From contig NC_081414.1 in NCBI RefSeq assembly GCF_030272615.1, positions 3,969,501-4,033,500 of the forward strand: DNA of 64,000 bases, read 5' to 3'. The notes under the pieces are model-generated. The model was not told the DNA's origin and ran no database searches. It saw nothing but the letters and a program-made list of their open reading frames with translations. Position numbers and translations under genes: made by a program. Positions 24,906-37,984 of the stretch are shown here, piece by piece (positions within the stretch are counted from its first letter, which is position 1; each line of letters begins with the position of its first letter). Origin of the DNA: Cryptomeria japonica (Eukaryota > Streptophyta > Pinopsida > Cupressales > Cupressaceae).

Positions 24906-27479
24906 AAAGAAAATGAAAGCACATGCTGGTTCTTACTCACATAAAGGCACACCTATGTAGAGAAGAGCTCTTCCTGGAACCCTCAAATTACAAGAGCTAC
25001 AATTGATACAAGGGAAACTCCTCAAAAGGCTAGTTCACAACTCAGAGGTAATGATGAACTACCAGAGGAAAATAGGGAGTCCGTGAAGGGAGTACAAAAG
25101 TCGAAAACACTTGTGCCACCATCAAGCCAATAATTGTCATCTCCTACTATTACTGCTATTTATAATGAGTCCCTCATCTTCGACCAAATTAGCGAACATA
25201 GTATTCTAAATTATCTATTCAAGGATCCTAATCCTCAAACCCTAGGAGAACCTGTACCCTCAATTCTTCCTTCTGCAGCCATAGATAAGACTATTATCAA
25301 TACTTCTAGTAGCTCCACCACTGTCTCTTCCCCTCCTTAGCTAAAGAAATTTATGGAAAAGAAGGAATGATATACCCCTATGGTCGAAATCCATGTAGAC
25401 ACAGTGGCCAAGCTGCTAGGGAATACACCCAAACCAAAGAAATCCATGTAGATGTATAGAATGATCACAAATCCAAATGTTGGAATCACGTATTGGAGAT
25501 TACTGACCCTTTGGTAAGCAAGACTAAGCCTGAAGTCATAGAGATAAATTTCAAGTTGAGCATAATTGATATGGGTGCATCCACTACCGAAGGAGACATT
25601 TACCATGCAAAATTCTTTGTGAGTAGTTTATCAAAGAGAATAAAGGTAGAAGAATAAAAGAATCAGGAGCTAACGCAACAATTAAATGCTTTAACTACCT
25701 TCATTCAATCTTCCCTACAAACTAATGCACAAAACATAGAGAGGACTACAAGTGTGGCAGCACCGAAAGGTATCAACTTTGATAAATTAGAACAAATTAG
25801 AAGATACAATGATGTTACATTGCCGGTGGACTCATGGGCAAGTAAAACTATTCTAAATTGCATGATGTTTATTGAAAATTGTAGTACTCACAAAGAAAAT
25901 GAATGTTCTTTGTGCCGATTTGAAGAATGTAAGAAGAGAAAAGGGAAGTCTAGTGAGATTTTGCAAAGAATTAGAGGAGATTGCTAAAATGCATTCAAAT
26001 CTCCTAGTGACTGAGAAAATCAATAGTGACCCTGTAGAAAATAAATCTACAACCTGGAAGGATATGTTGCATTAGAAATTGATTGTGCTCAAAGAGTTGG
26101 AGTTAGAAATAACAACATCTCTCTCTTGACATTCCTCTTATTTTAAAGATTTGAAGAATGATTTATTCACATTGGGAATAAATATTTCAAAGAAGGTGGA
26201 TAGGAGTTATTAGAAGCTGGCATCGTGAAAAGGAACTTTACGAAAATGATTGATGAAGATTTTTTATTAGCAAATGTAGAAGTCCTAACTCTAGAATGAC
26301 TGAAGGATGTAATGATCTTTCTCTCCTCCATCAAACATAATGCTAGCAATATACTCGGGAGGATAATAGAAGAAGTCAAGGGATCAACAAACAAAAAATT
26401 AAAGTTAACATCAGTGGTACTCCAAATACAAACATTTTATCCCCAATCATCATAAAGTTCAGAGCATAAAAAAAGAAGGTGAAAGCACAAGTGACATAGA
26501 CCTAAGTCATGCGATGCAAGAAGTTCAAGAATCACTAGTAGATGCGAAGGGAGAAGATGAATTGGCAATAGATGATATGATGAAAGAAGGAGACATAGCC
26601 TTCTTGAATTGATTTTCTTTGACACGCATTAATTTTTCATGCATCTCAAAAACTATTGGCTATGGAGAGTCATTTAATTATCTTTAATCTTTCTTTAAAA
26701 GACTTATTTTTAGTCGTTTGTTTTCAAGAAGCCTTTATAGTTTTGAAAACAGTTATGCTAGGTTTGGCTATACATGTTAGAAGCCAATATGTGTATTGGA
26801 TCTTTTGGAAAACTCTGTGTTGTTAGAAGTAGACATATATAGTTTTATGCTTCAGTTACTTTATATGCTTCAATGAAAGTTAGTGGAATGGTTTTCTAAA
26901 ATCATAGAATTTATGTTGTGATGAATGGATGCTCGTTTTTCTGATGTCGAATGTAGTGTTGTTTCAGTGATTTTTACTGTTGAGTATTGAACTGATTAAA
27001 ATTTAATCTTTAATCCATTGTTGTGAAATATATTTATCTTTGTATGAATATTGAAAGCAATGGTTATTTTAATTATGGAGATATTACATTTTCTCTTCTA
27101 ATCCCCATCATACTTAGTGATGAGAGTGAGACTTAATTGGAAGATTTAGTTTTTTTTTATGATCACTTGGAAATCTATAGTAGTTACTATCCTTTTGAAA
27201 CTTACTGGTTAAAAGTTATACCTTTGAACTACTTTCTGGTTAAAAGCACACTTGGATTTTATTCATTGTACATCATCAGAAGGTAGTTGCGCCTTGTAAA
27301 ATAAGTAGAGAGTAGGGGTAGAAGGTCATCATACCTATCTCAATTATTTGGTCAGATTGTTACTTGTTTGGGTGTTAGAATATAGAGTTAGGTAGCAAAA
27401 TCTATCAACAAATAAAGCTACATGCTTCTACTATTTGTAATCCAACTTGTAACTAGGACTGAAAATTCATGTATCTTGT

Positions 27480-30400
27480 GACACCATAGATTGGGTCACA
27501 TTGGTGAAAAGGGTCTTAAGGCCATTCTAGATAAGAAACTAGTGTATATGCTAGAATTGAAAACTAAAATATTGTAAAACTTAAAGGAATCAACCACATA
27601 AAACCTAGTTCTATAATCAATGGACACCATACACCAATGAAGAACTTAAAAACATGCAAACAACAAAATAGAAAGATTATATACCTTCACACACTCATAG
27701 GGTTTGATCTCCATTGTTTCCTATCTCCATTGATCTTGTTTGATTGATTATGGTTGCTCTTAGATTTTGTACACTCAAGCGCTCAATAGAGAATGCATGT
27801 GGTTGGGTATGCAATTTGATAGAGTGTAGGTACTTCACTTGATTGATTGATTATAGTGGAGGATAGGAAAATGATCTCTTTTATAGAGAGCACCCTAGAA
27901 ATAGAGGGCTAGGATTAAGAGGTGGAAGGATAAATGGTCAGCTCAGATTAAAGGGTAGGTATAGAAAATAGGAAAATATTAGAGAGGTGGTTAAAGGTAA
28001 ATTAAGAGATGAATGAAAAGTGTCATAGAGAGAAAAAGCTAATGAATTAATAAATAATTAATTTTTTTTAATTAATAGAAGAGGTAGGACCAATTAAATA
28101 AGTAAATATTTATTTAATTTAGGGAAAGGATAATTTAAATAAATAAAAATATATTTCATTTATAGAAGGCTTAGGATAAAATAATTAAATAAATAAAATA
28201 TTTATATTATTAGGCTAGGACAATTTTAGGTGTCTACGACTAGTTGAGGGTATTTCTGATTATTCTAATAGTAAGAGTCATTTTTGTGAGAATTGTGTGG
28301 ATGGTAAACAAAATATATTTTCATTTCCTAAAGGACTTAATAAAATTAAGTGACTTTTAGAGATTCTTCATTCAGATGTTTGTGGTCCAATGGATGTTGA
28401 CTCTTTGAATAGATCTCAGTATTATGTTTCCTTCATTGATGATGTCTCAAGGTATACTTGGATTTATTTTATGTATTGGAAATATGAAGTTTTCACTAAA
28501 TTTGAGGAATTTAAGGCATTGGTTCAAAAGCAATCAAAATATAAGATAAAAGTATTGAGATTTGACAATGTGGGTGAGTATTGCTCTAAGGAATTTGATG
28601 AGTTTTACAAACATGTAAGAATTTTTAGGCAAAAGACTACACCTTACACTCCCCAACAAAATGGGGGTACCAGAAAGAATGAGCTGTACATTAATGGAAA
28701 GAGCTAGGAGCATGTTAAGTAGTGCTAGGTTAGATAAATGTTTTTGGGTAGACGCTATTGGTACTGCTTGTTATTTAATTAATAGATTTCCTTGTAAGTC
28801 TCTTATTGATAAAACACCTTATATGAGATTCATAGTTGGGTAAAAAGTCTTTGGTTTCACATTTAAGGGTCTTTAGTTGTGGGGCTTTCGTTCATGTGCC
28901 TCAAGAGAAGCGATCTAAATTGGATTCAAAAGCTCATAAATGTATCTTTGTAGGATATGGTGAGAATGTAAAAGGTTATAAGATTTGGAGTCCTATAACC
29001 CGTAGAATGGTATTTTCTAGAGATATGATTTTTTGTAATTTAGAGCTGACTCAGGTGAAGAACAACCAAAGGAAAAGTCAAAGACAATGCATTTTGAAAT
29101 TAAGTAGGATGATGCAGATGTGGAAGAATAGAGAGATGGACAAGAAGATGGAGAATAAGAAGATAGCTCAAGTAAAAGTTATGAAGAACTTGTTATACCA
29201 GAAAAATTTGAATTTGATGAAGAAGAACGTGAGGAAGAACCTCTTACTCTACCTTTGACAAGGTCCACAAGATAATGGAATCCATTTGATACATATAGCC
29301 CACTAGATTTCCTTTTTAACTTTTCTTTATTAAGTACTGATGATGAACCTAGATCTTACAAGGAAGCACTCTCTTTCAAGGAAAGTGAGTCTTGGATAAA
29401 GGTTATGAAGGAGGAGATGACAACTTTGGATAGTTGTGACACCTGGGATCTTGTTAGTTTGCCCAAAGGAAGAAATCCCATTAGATGCAAGTGGGCATTT
29501 AAGAACAAATTTGGAGAAAATGGTCGGTTAGAGAAGTACAAGGCCAAACTAGTGGCCAAGGGCTACTTCTAGAGAGAGAGGGTTGATTTCAATGAAATAT
29601 ACTCTCCTATTGCTAAGAAAACGTTTATTAGATTCCCATTATCTAATGTTGTTGCTTGTGATTTTGAGATAGAGAAAATGGATGTTAAAAGTAATTTCTT
29701 GCATGGGGATATCGAAGAAGAAATTTATATGCAATAACCTAATGGTTTTGTTGAGAAAGGAAAGTAAAAATTGATTTGCAGGTTAAAACATTCACCCGGG
29801 ATGTGGTACTAGAAGTTTGATACTTTTTCATTAAATTTGGGTTATGTTAGAAGTGAAGAGGACCACTGTATTTATATTAAGGTTATTGATGATCATTTAA
29901 TAATTATTGTCTTCTATGTTAATGATGTTGTTTATTTGTAACACCATGATGATGATTAGAGAGCTCCAAACTCATCTTTCTAGCACATTTGATATGAAGG
30001 ATTTGGGGGATACTAGATTTATTCTCGGGATACAAATCAACAAGGATCGAGTTCACATAAAGCTTCGGTTAAGTCATAGTAAGTATGTCAAGACACCATT
30101 TTACAGAGATGAAAATGCAAGACTGTAAGCCAGTAAGTATTCCATTTTCTATTGGTACTAAGTTGAGTTTAGGCATGTGTCCTAATTCAGATGATGATAT
30201 TCAAGAGATGTCTAATGTCCATTATGCTAATGTTGTTGGCTTTTTAATATATGCAATGGTTTGTACTAGACTAGATATAGCCCAAGCAGTGGAAGTTCTA
30301 ATTAGGTTTATGTCTAACCCAAGGAAAGAGAATTGGAATTTTGTTAAAAGGGTATTAAGATACTTACGAGGTACCTCTGATTACTATTTGGTTTATCATG

Positions 30401-30830
30401 GTATTGATGGTGTGGATAAGTCATTGTACATATAGGGTTTTTTTGATGTGGAATGGGCAAGTGACTTAGATAATCAAAGGTCCACTAGTGGTTATGTGTT
30501 TACTTTGTTTAGAGGTGCAGTGAGTTGGATGAGTAAAAGACAACTTACAATTACATTGTTCACAATTGAAGCAAAGTATATGACTGTTATACATGCCTCT
30601 AAGGAGGCGGTTTGGTTACACAAACTTGATAATGTTATTGGTTTTGATTGCAGGATAGTGAGGATTGGATGTGACAGTCAAAGTGCCATATGTTTGGCCA
30701 AAAATCCTATTATAAACACGTTAATGTTCAGAATCACTTTGTGCGAGAGATGGTTGAGAATGGAAAAGTCTTGATTGAAAAAGTTGACACTTTGATAATG
30801 TTGCATATTCTATCATGAAGCCAATAACCA
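27480..30830 (+). pseudogene. copia Pol: pre-integrase, integrase, reverse transcriptase, RNase H
   Basis: Landmarks in order: GHIGEKGLKAILDKK near 27495-27540; then, after the solo LTR at 27558-28240, NCVDGKQN and LHSDVCGPMDVDS; the integrase core SFIDDVSRYTWIYF near 28430-28470; TPYTPQQNG near 28640; RT text RCKWAFKNKFGENG near 29485; YAMVCTRLDIAQAVEVLIRF near 30255; RNase H LDNQRSTSGYVF near 30463-30500. Many breaks are present. A fossil of the 13371-31738 element. Confidence 0.88.
27558..28240 (-). repeat. Solo LTR in reverse orientation inside copia Pol
   Basis: The copia text is interrupted at about 27558 and resumes at about 28241. Read on the minus strand the insert starts CGTAGACACCTAAAATTG and ends TTTTAGTTTTCA, close to a TG...CA LTR, with a TATA-type CTCTATAAAAGAGA near 27875-27890. 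The flanks CTAGA and CTAGT suggest an imperfect 5-bp duplication. No internal domain is present. Confidence 0.55.
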
Positions 30831-30941
30831 CAAATAAGTTCTCTTGGTGTAGGAAGGTCATGGGCCTTGATCATTGTACTTGATTTGTATTTCAAGTATC
30901 TCTATGGGGTAATTTACAATGTATGATGTCAAGTGGGAGAA

Positions 30942-31738
30942 TTCTAGGATTTAGGTGCCATCAACCTTGTAAATCCTTAATTTATTATTTTCTTAATATC
31001 TTTTATAATTTACCCATAAGAGGTTAAACCATTTAAACCAATGGTGGTGAAAGAGACCATGTAAAGGCAAAGTTACTTTTACCGTTTGTCTTTGGGGAAA
31101 AGGACAAAATAGCTAGGTGACACCTTTTGGAAGCTTTTACTTTGGGGTGGTTGGACCCTTGTAAGGGGTTGCAAGAGTATCTATGATATAGTTATGACAA
31201 CCATTATTGATTCTATGACAATATTTATGAAAAAATCCTTACGCAAGTGCCCATGCATGAGAGATGCCTTATGACAACTGTAATTTAAGCATCTACAAGA
31301 GGCTATTTTGGGTGTTTTGACTCATTTCAAGGAGATACACATTAGTTTTTCTAGGTGGTTTTGTAGCCTATTGTTTGGTAATACCATGGTGGTATTCATC
31401 CTCACAAATTTTTATAAATTGGGGCCACGAGCTAGAGTTATTCATTCAGTCTTGTTCAATTTCCAGGATAACAAAGTGTTGCCGAATATTACAAAGGTCT
31501 ACAAGAGAAGTGTATTGATATTTTAATCTTCATTTGATTAGTAATATACTTGCCTCTCTTTTTGTGGTGGAGTTTTTTCTCGAAAGGGTTTCTCCACGTA
31601 AATCTGGTGTTTTGTGTGTTATGGTTTTCTTCTTGTTTTGATTCTACAATCACTTTGTTAAGGGTTTATCTTTAGTTTTAGATTTGCAATATATTAATTT
31701 AAAGTTCATATTGCAAGATTTATTCACCTTGTTTTACA
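30942..31738 (+). repeat. 3' LTR of the 13371-31738 copia element
   Basis: Matches 13371-14164. It is preceded by AAGTGGGAGAA, a typical plant copia polypurine tract. Ends CCTTGTTTTACA. Confidence 0.88.
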
Positions 31739-34700
31739 AAAATACTAGTTACTGGTTCTCATTTTGAGAACTTTCAAAGCTCAATTTTATTTAAAATGCA
31801 TTTTTTTTGTATACTTCATGTTGGTGTAGTTTGACTTATCTCATTTTACTATCAAATTATATTTTCATATTTGTGTCATGATTTGGCTTGTATAACACAC
31901 CAATATCACATTTTTATAAGGGATCTATGATTATGTGATTTGGGGGAGCAAGCACGAGGGTAGTCTCGTGCTTTATTTGATATTATTTTTTGATTTTCTC
32001 TATTATCCTATTAGGTAATTAAATTTAAGTATTTAATCATTGGTATGACTAGAAAATGTGTTACAATTAGATTAGGTCTAGACAAAACTATGAATTCTCA
32101 ATGCACTTCAATTAGTTTCATCTCTTCCCCCATCTTTATGAACTAGTTTTTGAACCCACATCGTTTTGCTAGAATTTTTATGGAAGAACAAGATTGAATA
32201 TATGGTACCTTATAATTTTCATATCATATTAATATTGACACCATGATCCCCACCACTCACATTATGTGTATTTATGACCTTTGGACAAGAATATGGGAGA
32301 TATTTGGATATTTGAATGAATCTCCCTCCTAGAAGACCTTATTGCAAGTTGTCTTATACCTATTGACATTTTTTGTTCATATGACCATAAAAATTATAAT
32401 GCTTGATAAAAGGGGATATGACATAGAACCTTCTCTAGAAGTTCTTTCTCCTCCTTCAGAGACTTTTATTGTGGATTCAACTCTTGTGGCTCTTATCATA
32501 GATTCATAGAGTTCATTTTTGTTATCTATAAGTCAACATATTGAAGGTGAGGAGTCTATGTTTCATCATTGGCGTACCAATCCATTGTTTATACTCATGT
32601 ACTAGGATGCCATCACCACCATATTTTCTTCTTTAGAGTTTAATGTTGATTTATATGGGGCTTCTAGTGATTTAGTGTAGTAGGACCATATACATCATCT
32701 TTCAAAGATAGCTCCTTGGGCTAAGCACTTAATATATTTTATAGGTTTGTAAGAATAAGTCCCTTCTTGTAAATTTGGAGGACACCATTAAGGACATACA
32801 TCTCCTCTTTGATGTTAGCTCATATTGTGTTGCATTGTCTTCTTTAATTACTAAGAGGGCACATTATTTAATTTTCATAGTTTGTAATTGGCTTGGATAT
32901 TCATGAGAAATATTTGGAGGATTCATCATCTTCTTTGGGTCTTGTCCTCAATCCATTTCCACTAAGTTTTGGATTTTTATATTCTTCAATTAGGCCCAGG
33001 TCTCTTGATTTTATTATGAAACATTTTGGCATTGACATCATGAAATATAAGCTGCTTAAGGGGCATCATACATTTGATCTTTCTTTTCTCATATTCTTTA
33101 TAAGAATGGGAAGATATCCTTCATACACCTTTGTGCTTGTTTCTTTCTAAGGAGAGGAAATTTTCTTAGTGATATTGGATCATCTTTGAGATTGATTATT
33201 GAGAACCTACTATTGGCTCATGAGAATACTTAAGGGGTTCACATGGTCTCTCTTCTTCTATTTTATAAGGGAATTTTTTTTCCCTCCAATGAGGTTTTAA
33301 CATTCTCACCTTTTCAAAAAAGAGTCACCTAGATTTTCTATCTTCATCCTCTCTTGGGGGCATTTTTATCCTATGAGTTTTCTTTGTATCATCTTTTGAA
33401 GAGCTTCATATTTTTTAAATGGGTTCCTCATCATGCCTTGTCACTATGAACCATCCTTATTTTCTTTCTTTATCCTAATTTGCACTCAAAGTGAGCATTG
33501 TGTTAATGATATTTTCAACCTACTTAGTTTTGATTTAGGGCCTCTTCACAATTGTTTACTTAGGGCATTCACTTTTTGTGTCTCAAGTCATGAGATTAAG
33601 ACACTTGTTGTAATCTTACGTTGTGTTATGTCTCAACCTTAACTATATATATAAAGGTTTCTCTTTGTAATAAAATATGTCAACATATCATATGTGTACA
33701 TCCATTGATAGAATATAATTGCTCTCATTTTAGTTCTCTCATTCTCTCATTGAACCTCCTTAATCTTGAGTAGTTATATCCATAAACAAATCTTTCATGG
33801 TCTCATATAGTTGTACAACAACTCCTATGCTATAAACCTTAAAAAATATTTATATTTAGCTATTTTTTAAAATTAGGTAAAAATACTAACTATTTTTCAT
33901 AAAATAAAATATATCATTAAAATTTTGATTTAGTAGTTGATCAAGTTACAAAATGCATTCACTTCTTTCAATCAAACTACTACTAGAATATATTTAATAA
34001 TATATATAAAATATGTTGAGAGTTATCTTTCTTAAGGTGGCTATTTTTTAATCAAATTTTCAGATACAAATTGAATAGGCATTTTGAAAAAGATATCTCT
34101 TGATATTGACACACACACACACATTGTAGTAGCAATCACGGTACAACATATAAGACTTTAAAAAAATTAATACATATACATATTATAATTAAATTATTAT
34201 TGATATACTATAATATCATATTATAACATCTATAATTCAATCTAATATATACATAAATATATAAATATAGATATATAGTACTTGAGTGAGTTACAAATTT
34301 TTGATTTAGTAATTGAACAAGATACAAAATGTATGCACTTCTTTCAATCAAACAACTAAAACTAAAAATGAAAGTGATGACTTATGTTATTTTTGAAAAT
34401 TGTAAATTTTGATAGGTTCAACCATACCTAATTTGGTCAAACACACTTGGACCATGTAGATGCCACATGGCATAGAGATGAATTGTTTAATTGAACCTCC
34501 CCATAAAACCTCTTGTCTAAAGAATGATAAAACTCTTTACTTTCACCTATACAAATTTTACATTATTTATTACCATATAAAGATATTCAAAATGTCATAA
34601 AAACATCATTCACATTTAAGAACCAATTACTACAAGAATCTTTTTATTTCAAATACTAAAAAGAATCCAAAATTTACATGATCATTGTAGTGCATGTGCA

Positions 34701-34860
34701 TGATTGAAGATTGGTGTCCTTGCTCATTTTAACTAAGAATTCCACTAAACAATTTTAAGAAACGATCACCATATGCAAAGAACTTTAATCTAATCGTAAA
34801 AATTGTAATCTCATCGTAGAAATCTTAATCTCATTCTCACGTTAGATGAAAAACATCAAT
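31739..34860. other. No gene recognised; AT-rich, possible LTR-like promoter
   Basis: No host gene or transposon domain could be seen on either strand. A TATATATATAAAGG motif at about 33644-33657 is closely followed by AATAAA, an arrangement typical of LTRs, but no partner LTR was found. A short (AC)n run lies at about 34110-34122. Confidence 0.5.
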
Positions 34861-34863
34861 GAG

Positions 34864-34869
34864 TTTATT
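34864..34869 (-). terminator. Candidate polyadenylation signal of the actin gene
   Basis: AATAAA on the minus strand, about 140 bases after the actin stop codon. A plausible 3' UTR length, but other weak signals exist in this AT-rich stretch. Confidence 0.35.
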
Positions 34870-35006
34870 TAGAAAATAATTACACGGTATGGAAGACAAT
34901 GATCACAAATGAATTATAATAACAATATGGTGTTGCAGCATCAGCAGGCGCACTCATATCAACTAATCACAAAAGCGTAAGGATAAAGCCGAAGAATCCG
35001 CTCTAC

Positions 35007-37867
35007 CTAGAAACACTTGCGATGAACAATGGCGGACCCCGATTCATCATACTCCGCCTTGCTTATCCACATCTGCACATACAGTACAGACTTAAAAGTG
35101 AGACAGAGACCCAAGATGCAAAAGAAAGAAAAAAGAAGAATTGAAAGATTCCTTCCACCTGCTGGAATGTACTGAGAGAAGCAAGAATAGATCCTCCAAT
35201 CCAAACACTGTACTTCCTCTCGGGAGGAGCAACTACTTTGATTTTCATGGAGGCGGGGGCCAAAGCAGAGACCTCCTTCTGCATGCGATCAGCAATGCCA
35301 GGGAACATGGTAGACCCACCACTCATAACAATATTTCCATACAGATCCTTTCGTATGTCCACATCACATTTCATTATGGAGTTGTACGTAGTCTCGTGGA
35401 TTCCCGGAGCTTCCATCCCGATGAGAGCCGGCTGAAAGAGGACCTCAGCGCACCGGAATCTCTCTGCCCCGATGGTGATCACCTGCCCATCTGGTAACTC
35501 GTAGCTTTTCTCCAGCGATGGCGTCGATGCCGCCATTTGGAGCTCCTGCTCGTAGTCCAGAGCTACGTAGCCTAGTTTCTCCTTCATGTCTCGGACTATT
35601 TCCCGTTCTGCGGTCGTCGTTAGGGAGTATCCACGCTCGGTTAGGATCTTGGCCAACGCTGCCGTCAAGTCCCGGCCGGCTAAATCCAGACGGCAGATTG
35701 CATGAGGGAGAGCGTAGCCCTCGTATATGGGCACTACGTGTGATACTCCGTCCCCTGAGTCCAACACTATGCCTGCATTTCAGTTCCAAACAATGAGAGT
35801 CAATAGGGGAAATGAGTTATTCGAGGAGGCAAGGTTTTATAAAAGAAATAGATTTCTTAATCGAAGATCTGATATCTAGATGAATTTGATGATTTTTTTC
35901 TCAAGATTCTGAATAGAAGAGTCAACGTTGAAAAAAATGAGTCTCTCATAGAAAAGAGTTATTTGAAGAGGCAAGGTTTCAAGAGGGATGATTTCTTCAT
36001 CAAGATTTATTCTAGATAATCTGATATCGAAAAGAATTTGATGATTTCTTGATAAAAGAGTCAACATTGTAGCACAATTTCTTGATCAAGATTCATAATA
36101 AAAAAGACATTGAAAACAACTTGAAAATATTGTTTAAAATATGACTTCTGATCTTATAGACATGATTAGGTAAGTTGGAAGCAAGACTTCACTGGTAGCA
36201 TGATTTTTTGATCAAGATTCATAATAAAAAAGTTAACATCTAACATAACTTGAAAATGTTGTTAAAAATATGACTTCTGATCTTTTAGACTGCTTGATCT
36301 TATAAATCATTTAGTAAGTAGGAGGGAAGACTTCATTGATAGCAAGAGTTTTTGATCAAGATTCATAATTAAAAAGTCGACATTGAAAATAACTTGAAAA
36401 TGTTGTTAAAAATATGACTTTTGATCTCTTCAACTGCTTGTCTCATAGACATCATGACTTCTGATCTTTTGGACTGCTTGATCTTATAAGGATCATTTAT
36501 TAAGTAAGAGGCAAGACTTCACTGCTAGCACGACTTTTTTATCAAGATTCATAATAATAAAAGAAGTCCAAAACAACTTGAAAATGTTGTTAAAAAATAT
36601 CACTCTTGATCTTTTAGACTGCTTGATCTCATAAAAATCATTAAATAAATACTTAATACTTAATAAAGACTGCTTGATCCGATAAACGTCATTAAGTAGG
36701 CTTACCAGTTGTTCGTCCACTAGCGTAGAGGGAGAGCACGGCTTGGATGGCAATGTAAGTGGCAGGGACATTAAAAGCATCGAACATAATCTCGATCATC
36801 TTCTCACGGTTGGCCTTGGGATTCAGCGGGGGCTCTGTGAGGAGAATTGGGTGCTCCTCTGGAGAAATTCGGAGCTCGTTGGAGAAGGTGTGGTGCCAAA
36901 TCTTCTCCATGTCGTCCCAGTTGGAGACCACCCCGTGCTCGATGGGATACTTAAGCGTCAGAATACCTCTCTTCGACTGCGCTTCCTCGCCCACGTAGGC
37001 GTCCTTCTGCCCCATCCCCACCATCACTCCCGTGTGCCGTGGCCGCCCCACGATGCTCGGAAACACCGCTCTGGGTGCATCGTCCCCTGCCAGACCAGCC
37101 TGCAATTTCCCACCACTACCAACTTAGAAATTCATACATTTCTTTGTCCCTCAACAACCATTCCATTTGGAAGAATGACAGATTCCACATGTGAACATCA
37201 ATTCTCAGATAAAATGTCTTGTCAAGAGAAAGAACAAAATTGATATTTTGGGAAAGTCTTGACAATCTAATGAATGAAGGTTTCTAATAACATTCAGGAA
37301 ATCAAAACGGTATTACATTGTTAAGTAAAAAATTTCAAACAAAGATCAAGGAGTCTATGAGATTACGGATAATCAATCACATTGTTAAACACAAAAGTCC
37401 AAACAAACAGGTCTTTTATATGTTTATGGATAACCAACCACATTGTTAAGCATAAAATTCCAATCTAATGAGTCAATGGAAGTTTTTAATAACATCTACC
37501 AGATCAAGCAATCTATGGGATTAAGGATAACCAACCACATTGTTAAGCACAGAAGTCCAAACAAACAGGTCGGCCATATCAAACAATCTACGGGACTGGG
37601 ATAACCAACCACATTGTTAAGCACAAAAGTCCAAACAGACAGGTTGACCCATACAGTGGCTACTTCTATGCATCTGCTGTAAACAAATTCTCTAATGGAT
37701 CATGAATTAAACTATATAATAACCTCTCAATCAACAAGAAATTCATAGCATTCATTACTTTGGGTATGATAATAATCTTAACAATCTGTAACAAGTCACG
37801 TGTATACCTTCACAGCACCAGATCCATTGTCACAAACAACTGGTTGAATTTCTTGGCCATCCTCCAT
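35007..37867 (-). CDS. ACT: Actin, four coding exons, 377 aa, apparently intact
   Basis: Coding exons, in order: 37867-37808, 37099-36706, 35772-35159 and 35072-35007, all with GT-AG splice sites. The joined length is exactly 377 codons plus TAG. Intron positions after codon 20, inside codon 152 and after codon 356 match the conserved plant actin layout. Landmarks: [20 protein letters not shown] (exon 1), the [19 protein letters not shown] nucleotide loop, KYPIEHG with the methylatable His, ASGRTTG hinge side, [10 protein letters not shown] second phosphate loop, and the VHRKCF end. An in-frame stop lies just upstream of the ATG, supporting this start. Actin polymerises into cytoplasmic filaments for transport, growth and division. 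Several usually fixed positions differ (KAGLAGDD for [35 protein letters not shown]), so this is a divergent isovariant. The exons are much more GC-rich than their surroundings. Confidence 0.95.
35825..36660. repeat. Degenerate tandem repeats filling actin intron 2
   Basis: The 933-bp intron (35773-36705) is mostly made of repeats. GATCAAGATTCATAAT starts near 36084, 36210, 36354 and 36540, followed each time by ACTTGAAAATGTTGTTAAAA and TCTGATCTTTTAGACTGCTTG. Two earlier, more diverged copies with GAGGCAAGGTTT lie near 35827 and 35975. Spacings of about 126, 144 and 187 bp show independent indels. Confidence 0.85.
37312..37655. repeat. Tandem repeats in actin intron 1
   Basis: Five copies of a unit with GGATAACCAACCACATTGTT and AAGCACAAAAGTCCAAAC lie near 37315, 37378, 37439, 37536 and 37611 in the intron 37100-37807. 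They are unrelated in sequence to the repeats in intron 2. Confidence 0.85.
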
Positions 37868-37977
37868 GCTGTCCTGCTATAGCAGAATCTTCCTCTATCT
37901 GTGCTGGTTATACAGAGCAATGCAAATGCAGGGCAGAGAAATGAAGCAGTGGGTATAAGGCAGAGTTTGATGGGTAG

Positions 37978-37984
37978 ATATATA
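37978..37984 (-). promoter_or_regulatory. Candidate TATA box of the actin gene
   Basis: GCTATATATCTACC on the minus strand, about 111 bases before the ATG. Transcription would start near 37950 and give a leader of about 85 bases. Many plant actin genes have a leader intron; none is evident in this short leader. Confidence 0.45.

Larger units (their letters stand above)
21476..27440. other. Unidentified insertion block in the copia element
   Basis: Between the copia protease part and its pre-integrase part lie about 6 kb that are not copia. The exact ends and any target duplication were not found. It contains a decayed open region (22800-23640), a solo LTR (23787-24905), a weak open region 25134-25340, and long AT-rich stretches without motifs. 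No reverse transcriptase or transposase signature was seen. It may be one unknown element hit by the solo LTR, or several. Confidence 0.45.
13371..31738 (+). mobile_element. Ty1/copia LTR retrotransposon expanded by nested insertions
   Basis: Two related LTRs (13371-14164 and 30942-31738) bound an internal region whose copia parts appear in order but are spread out: Gag at about 14290-14740 and 20713-20985, protease region 21115-21350, pre-integrase near 27480-27560, integrase 28250-28830, reverse transcriptase 29300-30130, RNase H 30440-30780. The gaps are later insertions: a non-autonomous LTR element (14741-20712), an unidentified block (21476-27440) and a solo LTR (27558-28240). The LTR pair differ at roughly a tenth of positions by eye, so this is older than the element at the window start. 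Many breaks are present; it is a fossil. Confidence 0.9.

Noticed and set aside
33644-33665. LTR promoter with close polyadenylation signal
   Set aside because: Same lack of a partner LTR; AT-rich DNA gives such motifs by chance.
35141-35796. Plus-strand open frames opposite the actin exon
   Set aside because: Shadows of the GC-rich actin coding strand.
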